Assembly: GCA_025174535.1 (NCBI GenBank) | Contig: JALBUN010000049.1 | Location: forward strand, 806,001-870,000 | Reading direction: 5' to 3' | Length of the DNA stretch: 64,000 nt | Origin: Cantharellus purpuraceus | Taxonomy: Eukaryota; Basidiomycota; Agaricomycetes; Cantharellales; Hydnaceae | Shown: one piece after another, positions 56,733 to 64,000 of the stretch | Numbering within the stretch: the stretch's first letter is position 1 | Layout: every line of letters starts with the position of its first letter | The notes under the pieces: generated by a model | Databases searched by the model: none | The model's input: only the letters and a program-made list of their open reading frames with translations | Told to the model about the DNA's origin: nothing | Program-made: the position numbers and the translations under genes

Positions 56733-58304
56733 ATATAGCTCCACCCTTTTGCAAGCTTCAACTGCAGCTACCCAGGCCATCTTCTTGTAACAATTCGAGG
56801 TCGGATCAGGCTCCATATCCATCCCAACATCCACACCCACCTTGGGCTCCACATTTGTGTTGAGCTCCATGTTGGCATTGGGATCCACCTCCACTTCCAC
56901 CCTCTCTGCCTCTGCCACATCATCCTCTTCAGCCACACCCACTGCAAATAACGGCCATGGTTGCAGATGCAATGACGAGTCTACTGAAGGGGCAGTTGTC
57001 GGATGGGTCAACTCCGTCCGTGTGACCGAGATAATGGCGACCTCAGGGGTCGCCGCCTGTATTGGTACACTCAGACTCCCAGGTGACTAGTCACCCCTGC
57101 CCTGGTCAGCTCCTCTACCTCCATGGTGGCTTCTAGCTCATGCACCTGCTCTTCCACTTCCTTCAGCCTCATGGCCTCCATCGCAGCTGCAAGCTCCTTG
57201 ACCCTGTGTGCTTGGTTGGCCTTCGCTTCTTCCTCCTTCTGCTTCCATCTCTGTTCCTCCTCCTCCTCCTTCCATCTCCATTCTGTCTCCTCCTCCTCCT
57301 TCCATTTCCATTCTGCCTCCTCCTCCTCCTTCCGTCTCTGCTCCTCTTCTTCTTCCTTCCATCAGGCCAGGAGCAACTGTTGAAAAAATTTCGCCTTGCT
57401 GGGGGTGTGTGGAGAGTAGATTTCGAATAGAGACAGAGGGAGTGATGGGAACTGGATGTATGCGTAATCGAATTGAAGATATACTTGAGTAGTATCTTCC
57501 TACGAAGTTTGATGGGATTTGGTGTGATCTTCGTCTAGATATCAACAATTTGAGCAGGGATCAGGAGCAGATGATTCAAACGAGAGTAAATGCTTAATAG
57601 AAAATCAACCAGTGGAGCTTAGGCTTCGAAAACTGGGATTCGAATATATGTTGCAATAATCTGGAGAAGTATGCAAAAGATAGTAGAAATACGCGTTCTT
57701 TCTGGAGTTATTCCAGAAACGAATAGTTCAGACACAGACAACAGAAACAGGTGAGAGGAAATTCTCTAGTCCATTGCATATCTAGCTAGGCGTGTTTTAT
57801 ACAAGATATGCATGCTAATAACTCGTGATAAAAGTTCTGTGTCATTTGAAACATGGGAAAGAAACTTGTGATAAAAACGAAATGGGGGGTGGAGCCAATA
57901 GGGAAAATGACGAAATAAAATATAAAAGAAATATAGGAGAATGATCTGATGTGTGTGGAGCTTACAGGGGCTTCTCCTCTTCCCTCCTAACCATTTCCCC
58001 TCGCTTTCCTACCTCCCCCTCAACCTCCTGAGCCTCCTATGTGCTCCTATTCCTCCTATCCCCTCTGTTCCCCCTCTGTTCCCCTCTCCCCTAGAAGTCC
58101 GGTCTTCCAAATAACAGCAACTGCTCGAGCTCAGCCACACTCAGATTTGCTAAGGAGTTCGACATTGTTGAGGATAAGACCTCAAACATGCCCCTCCTTT
58201 TATATGTTTCCAGACCCCCAGTATAACTCCGACTGCACCCAACCATCTCACCTATTCAATCCACAGACATGAGGCCTCAAGGGCTTGGCCTTAAATGGAG
58301 AGAT
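56733..58304 (-). pseudogene. Alpha-family antisense-ORF fragment (N-terminal half)
   Basis: Minus-strand coding for the N-terminal coiled coil and acidic region as far as the ELYAATT-like segment, cut by gamma copy 3 at 56732. A delta LTR (57378-58116) interrupts it near the start. The purine tract (AAATGGAGAGAT) at about 58293-58304 is followed by an LTR in the wrong orientation. Confidence 0.72.
57378..58116 (+). mobile_element. Delta LTR-like repeat, copy 2
   Basis: 739 bp, TGTTGAAAAAATTTCG to CCAAATAACA, flanked by GCAAC (57373-57377 and 58117-58121). Its middle (ATTGAAGATATACTTGAGTA and onward) matches 28300-29065; the extreme ends differ. Confidence 0.75.
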
Positions 58305-58685
58305 TGTTATGCACTAGGTCCGATTGGGGGTTGGAGATTGGGTTGGAGATTGGGTTGGAGATTGGGTTGGAGATTGGGTTGGAGATTGGGTCGGAGTCGG
58401 AGTACATCACAGGGGTCGGAACGGACTTGGCTTCAGCTTATGTGCTGCGCCCTCACTGATACCGGTGTCCGAGATTTTGGAGATGGAGTACGACTTAGAG
58501 AGTTAGGATCAGACTTAGGAACTAGGTGAGATTCGATATTCGAACTGGGGAATGAAGTCCCCAGTTGGGCAACTTAAATACATATTTTGAAATCTAATAA
58601 TAATCACTCCGGTGATGGGTCTCCGAGGCCGACAGCCTTACGTGAGTATGTCTGAGTCTGACGGGGATGGATGTCCGGGTTCCTA

Positions 58686-60103
58686 AGACGGAACAGAGAA
58701 GGAAAGAGGAGGAAGCGAAGGCCGAGAGGGCCCGCAGGGTCAAGGAACTTGCGGCTGCGATGGAGGCCGTGAGACTGAAGGAAGTGGAGGAGCAGGCGCA
58801 TGAGCTGGAAGCCGCCATGGAGGTAGAGGAGGAGGTGACCAGGGCAGGGGCGACCAGTCCAGGAAGTCCGAGTGTGCCGATACGGCCAGGGACCCCTGAA
58901 GTCGCCATCATCTCCGTTACATGGACGGAGACAACTTGTTTGAAGACTGTCACTGTGGAGGACTCGCCGTTACGTCCGCAGGCACGGCCCTTATTTGAGT
59001 TGGGGGCAGCTGAGGAAGATGATGCGGCGGAGACGGAGAGGGCAGAGGTGGAGGCGGATCCCAATGCCAATGTGGAGCTCGATGCAAATGCAGAGCCCGA
59101 GGCGGGTGTGGATGTTGGGACGGATGCGGAGCCGGATCCCACTTCAAATTCTTACAAGGAGATGGCTTGGGTAGCTGCGGTTGAGGCTCGCAAAAGAGCA
59201 GAGCTTTATGCCGCTACCACCAAGAAGAATCTCGACGTTGCGGTCTTTTCATTGAAGGTGTACCCGAGTGCTGATACGGAGAAGTGGGAGGCGGATCGGA
59301 GGGTCATATGGTGCAAGGCGGAGAGTTGCGTGTTGGCGACCCATAAGAAGGAGCTGCATGTCACGAGGTCGGCGATCCAGCTTTGCAAGCGCAAGATGGA
59401 GAAGGTGGCAGCAGAACAGCAGGACAAGGAGGAGGAGAGGGAACGCTTGGAGGCTGCAGAGAGAAGGGGCGGACCACCCAAGGCTCTGGCTCCAACGGAG
59501 CCATTTGGCGGACCTGGCGTAACTTGCGACTTATGTTGTGATGCGGGTGTGGAGTGCATGTGGCCTACTGGCCCAACTCGCCGACTTCGGTCCTGCGATC
59601 GTTGTTGGGGTCGGAAAGGAGGGTGTAGGATCGATGGAAAGTTCAAGCCCTGACTAGTGGTACAAGGAAGGGCAGAGAAAGAATCGGAAGGTCATCCGAC
59701 CAAAAAGAGGCGGACGGAGACGGGTGCTGTGGCAGCTGGGGGTAGCGGTGTTGGATCGGAAGGGGCAACGACCGGTGCAGGTACGGGGCGCATCTCGGCG
59801 CCCAATAGTACCATGGGCCAGCTTATCCGGCTGGTTAACCTGCAGTCGGAGCACCTTCGGCAGATGGAGGGGTTGCTAGTAGACTTGGTGAGGATGATGA
59901 AATGGAAAGAGGTTCTGGAGGGTCGGTGGACGGCCAAGTTGCGTCGGTTGCGGAAGTTCATGGCCCCTTTGGACGAGGATTTGGACATGGGAGATGAGAA
60001 GGATTGGGTGTCGGATGTAGAGAGTGATGAGGAGCCGGAGACGGCATCAGAGACGGAGCCTGAGGTAGATAAGGGGAAGGGGAAAAGGAAATGCGATGTA
60101 TAA
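58686..60103 (+). pseudogene. E5 antisense ORF: coiled coil plus Zn2Cys6, 5'-truncated
   Basis: Open from 58686 through the acidic region and the complete cysteine cluster (CDLCCDAGVECMWP, SCDRCWGRKGGCRIDGK), the cleanest cluster along with E2. It then hits TGA (CGA in E2) at about 59651, beside an 18-bp or so deletion. The C-terminal frame 59657-60103 continues to GKGKRKCDV. Confidence 0.78.
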
Positions 60104-60253
60104 AAGTAAAAAATGAGAATGATTATAAATTTTGGAGCAGAGAAAAATGATTCAGAGTGATATTCCTTCAGAGTATTTTAGGCTGGTAATTTCCCTTGTG
60201 ACTTGTAATAAAATGACGATGCGAAATAATAGAATTAGCATTAGTAATGGGAC

Positions 60254-62943
60254 TTAAGGATTTATAAGAGGGCCAGGTTTGTCTGGATAAGCGGAGTGAA
60301 AGTCGGAGATGGATTTGGATGTGTGATCGAGTTCAGATGCGGAGATCCATGAGGACTCTTCATTGGTGCCTTCGTATCCAGTCCATTTGACTAAGTACTG
60401 GAGCTTGCACTTGTATCAACGGTCGATCTTCAAGTCCAGGATCTTGGATATCTCATATTCATTGTCTCCTTCGATGATGATCGGGGGAGGTGGAAGTTGC
60501 GTGCGACCGGAGATCTCGTTCATGGTAGCGGGTTCGAGCATTGATATATGGAAAACTGGATGAACTGCTCAGAAGTGGTCTGGGAGGCAGAGGGTGAAGG
60601 ACCTGCTGCCTGCGCGAGCAATGACCTCATAAGGACCTAAGTATTTCTCAGAGAGTTTCTTTGATGGGCGGGTGGTCCGAAAGTGTTCGGCCTTAATGAA
60701 TACTTTGTCTCTGATTTGCAGGTCTGGAGCCGGAATGCGGCGTCGGTCTGCGGAGACTTGATATTGTTTCTGGGCATTGGAGATGGTCTCTCGGAGATGT
60801 TGGTGTAGTTGATTGAGGTTGGTTACGAATTGGCGGGCTTTGGTGGAGGCAAGTTCTTTCTCGGGGTGGACGGAGATGTTTGGATGATAGCCTTTATTAG
60901 CAAAGAATGGAGAGATGCCAGTAGTCGCATTCAAAACATTATTATAAGCAAACTCTGCTATCGGAAGTAGATCAGCCCAGTTGTCTTGTTGATAGTTACA
61001 ATAGATTTGGAGATATTGTTCCAGGGACTGATTCATTCGTTCCATTTGTCCATCTCCTTTGGGATGGTATCCGGAGGTGAAGTGAAGCTTCATGTCAAGA
61101 GCCTTTCCTAGTGCGCAGAAGAAGGAGGACACAAACTCCAAGCCCCGATCGGATGTGACATGCAATGGGACTCCGTGTTTAGAGAATATGTGGAGAACGA
61201 ACAACTTAGCTAGTGAGGCAGAGGTGATGGTGTCATGCGTCGGAATGAATAGTGACTGTTTAGTGAACCTGTTGACAATCACAAGTATGGTGTCATATCC
61301 GAGCGATGGGGGGAGCTTCTCTATGAAATCCATGGAGATGGAGTTCCATGGTTGCTCCAGGACCGGAAGTTGCTTAAGTGTTCCGTAGGGTTTGTGCCTT
61401 TGCGATTTTGAGCGCATACATGTGGTGCAGGAGTTACAGTAGTGTTGAATGTATTCCCGCATTTTTGGCCATACATAGTCTCGTCGGATTAATCCTTGTG
61501 TGCAATTTTGCCTGAAATGGCCCGAGATCGGGTGATCATGATAATACTGCAAAACTCAGAGTTGGAGACCGTTGGTGTCAGGGACGTATATCCGGTTGTT
61601 GTGTCGGAGATGTCCTTCAGGGTCAAGTGACCATTTTGGATCAGAAGGGTTGTCCAAGTGTTTAACTGCAACAGGATCAGATCGGAGTGATGAGCGGATG
61701 TCAGAGTGGAGTTGGTCGATGTCCATAATGGTGACAGCTCAGAGAGTGGGAGTCATGAGGGTGGATGCTCGTAGGGACGATGCCAGCTGCTCATTAGTGA
61801 ACACAGGACGAAAGTTGTGTGGGTTTACAGTGGCATAGTCGCTATTCCCCTCTTTAGGGTAGACATCCTATCGTCTAGTTAATGCGTCGGGCTTTGCTCC
61901 GAGTCAACCTGGACGGAAACGGATAATGAGATTGAACTGAGATGGGTATTCGGACCATCGGACCTGTCTCCGGGTGAGCAGTTTCGTTGTGGAGAAGTAT
62001 TCCAAGTTCTTGTGGTCGGTTATGACGTCCACCGGATCGGAGGGGCCTTCAAGGTAGTGTCTCCATATCCGGAAGGCTTCATATATGGCAAGGAGCTCTT
62101 TGTCATGGACGTCATAGTTCAGTTTGGGGGGCGTAAATGTACGCGAGTGAAAAGCGATCAGGTGGACTTGTCCATCATCTCTCCGGATGATGGACAGGAT
62201 CGCGGCAAGTGCATAGTCGGAGGCATCAGTCTCTAATAGGATAGGAATGTCTGAAACCCAATGAGTCAGTATTGGAGCGGAAGTAAAGGCCTTCTTCAAG
62301 GTCTCAAAGCACTGTCTACATTCATCAGTGAAATTCCATTGGGTACCCTTCCTAGTGAGTCGGGTGAGCAGAACGGTGATATCGGAGTAGCCGTGAATGA
62401 AGCGGCGGTAGAAGTTGGCAAACCCTAGGAAGGACTGTACGTCCTTGACTTTCTGGGGTTCTGGCCATTCCTGTATGGCTTTGATTTTGTCGTTGGACAT
62501 TGTCAATCCTGCCGGGGAGAGGATATAGCCTAGGTATTCAACCGAGTCAGAGTGGAATTCGCATTTGTCAGTGCAGGCGAAGAGGCCATGCTTTCGGAGG
62601 CATCAGAGTACTTCTCGGACATGTGTCCGATGTTCTTCTTCATTGTCTGAATATACCAAAATGTTGTCTAAGTAAACGAGGATGGTCACATCGAGGAGGT
62701 CGGCGAAGGCGTCATTCATGAACCTCTGGAAGGTGGCCGGAGCATTGGTTAGTCCAAAGGGCATGACGCACCACTCGAAGGATCCATATCGTGTGCGGAA
62801 GGTCGTTTTCCATTCGTCGCCTTCTCAGATGCGGACTAGGTGGTAGGCATGTCGGAGATCTATTTTGGAGTAGATCTTAGCCTTTCGAGGACTTTCGAGT
62901 AGGTCCGCGGTGCAGGGTATCAGGTATCGGTCTTTCTTGGTGA
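60254..62943 (-). pseudogene. pol: E5 pol (RT to chromodomain, partial)
   Basis: Integrase frame 61552-60569 is open (327 aa: YYHDHPISGHF finger, MDFIEKLPPS, SDRGLEFVSS). RNase H/RT frame 62506-61904 (LLETDASDYALAAILSII, DHKNLEYFSTTK). RT box YLDN near 62660-62675. Chromodomain frame is disrupted near 60410. Confidence 0.85.
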
Positions 62944-64000
62944 TGTTATGACTATATTCATTAACACCCAGATCCCCGTCCGATCCCCTCAGATCCCCGT
63001 GCATATGAAATCTATACTCCATTTGGAAACCGCTACGTCTCCATTTACCTGTCTGATTGTCACCGCCGATTCTGCCCATCCATCTCCGGTTCCGATTGAT
63101 GCATCAGCATCACCATAGGAACCTGGACATCCGTCCCCGTCGGACTCGGACATACTCATGTAAGGCCATCAGCCTCGGAGATCCATCACCGGAGTAATTA
63201 TTATTAGATTTCGAATATGTATTTAAGTTGCCCGACTGGGGACTTCATTCCCCAGTTCGAATATTGAATCACGCCTAGCTCCTAAGTCCAATCCTAACTC
63301 TCTAAGTTGTACTCCGTCTCCAAAATCTCGGACACTGGTATTAGTGAGGGCGCAGCACATAAGCTGAAGCCAAGTCCGTTCCGACCCCCATGACGTACTC
63401 CGACCCTGACCAAACCTCCAACCCAACCTCCAATCCAATCTCCAACCCCAAATCGGACCTAGTGTGTAACAGTATATTTGAACTACCATACTCACTCCTA
63501 CCAATGCCACGATCCACTGCCAATTCCGAACACGCATGAATTGTCGAGGTACCCGCCCCCAGCATCGACACCATCCCCGAGGTTGTCGAAGAACTGATGG
63601 ACCACATAGAGGCCGTCAATGAAGAAGACGACACCCCACCCTCTCCAAATCTGGCGCAAGCCATCTCCCTGCTCGCTAGCAGCATCCGTAACCCACAAGC
63701 CCCTAAGTCCCGGACCAAGGTCTGAGAACCCGACCCATTCGATGGCTCCAATCCGCACAAGCTCCAGCCATTCTTGGTGCAATGCTGGTTGAATTTCCAT
63801 GATCACCCCGACGCATTCACATCCGATCGGGTGAAGGTCACCTTCGCCATGTCCTATCTCAAGGGCACCGCACTGGACTACTTTGAGCCAGCGCTCATGG
63901 ACGACTCCGATGACCCGATATGGTCAGAAGACTACTCCGACTTCATCTCTGAACTTCAGACCAATTTTGGTCCTTATAACCCCGAGGCCGATGCTGAGAA
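62944..64000 (+). mobile_element. E6: alpha chromovirus, 5' end, runs off the right edge
   Basis: 5' LTR 62944-63471 inserted in E5 RT (after CTTGGTGA), then primer-site candidate 63474-63485 and gag. The TSD cannot be checked because the far end is outside the window. Confidence 0.85.
63504..64000 (+). pseudogene. gag: E6 gag, 5' part (decayed)
   Basis: ATG CCA CGA (here the third codon is intact, unlike E1-E3), then TGA at 63537-63539 and again at 63722-63724. Encodes IVEVPAPSIDTIPEVVEELM and the capsid core QPFLVQCWLNF to LKGTALDYFEPALMDDSDD, ending with the window. These are the same two CGA-derived stop positions seen in E1. Confidence 0.82.

Larger units (their letters stand above)
58305..62943 (-). 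mobile_element. E5: alpha chromovirus, minus strand, broken at both ends
   Basis: Partial 3' LTR (58305-58685), antisense ORF, pol from chromodomain back into RT, then cut at 62943 by the E6 5' LTR. A deletion joins the LTR at GGTTCCTA directly to the coiled-coil coding sequence, removing the LTR end, the purine tract and the ORF start. Confidence 0.82.

Overview
The window looks like the chromosome of a filamentous basidiomycete, most likely an Agaricomycete. Genes are split by many 40-65 nt introns, the TFIID subunit TAF2 carries extra bromodomains, DAHP synthase is class II, and the repeats are Ty3/Gypsy chromoviruses. It divides sharply in two: a gene-dense part (1 to about 16.7 kb) and a nested retrotransposon mosaic (about 17.2 to 64 kb) in which I find no host gene.

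Gene part. (i) 5' part of an FMN-dependent alpha-hydroxy-acid oxidase/dehydrogenase, minus strand, running off the left edge. (ii) TAF2, plus strand, 1732-8083: 19 exons, 1,803 aa, three bromodomains, a degenerate peptidase zinc site and a first intron that appears to be AT-AC. (iii) A SAM-dependent methyltransferase, minus. (iv) Class II DAHP synthase (first step of the shikimate pathway), plus: 15 exons, 507 aa, one GC-AG intron. (v) A UBE3C/Hul5-type HECT E3 ubiquitin ligase, minus. Methyltransferase and DAHP synthase share a 254 bp divergent promoter. DAHP synthase and the HECT gene converge with 49 bp between stop codons.

Transposon part. One chromovirus family (here 'alpha'; LTR 515-590 bp, 5-bp target duplications) is present as E1 (20206-42235, plus), E2 (29989-41929, minus, inserted in the 3' LTR of E1), E3 (42558-45930, its 3' half now inverted at 48936-53758), E5 (58305-62943, minus, broken) and E6 (62944 to the right edge, plus). 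Layout: LTR, self-priming-type primer site, gag with a CCHC knuckle, A7/A8 slip site, pol (PR-RT-RH-IN-chromodomain), then on the opposite strand between pol and the 3' LTR a coiled-coil plus Zn(II)2Cys6 ORF, then the 3' LTR. That antisense ORF occurs five times and is the most unusual component here.

Three other LTR-like families interrupt these elements: beta (1.42 kb, 4-bp TSD, a TATA box and a conserved small ORF), gamma (1.43 kb, 5-bp TSD, three full copies, two of them forming a giant palindrome) and delta (0.74-0.77 kb). A 564 bp MITE-like element with terminal inverted repeats splits the gag zinc knuckle of E2. Target-duplication bookkeeping gives the order of events and shows that recombination between gamma copies inverted about 8 kb of E3. 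Almost every premature stop in gag and pol is CGA to TGA, which points to C-to-T decay at CpG.
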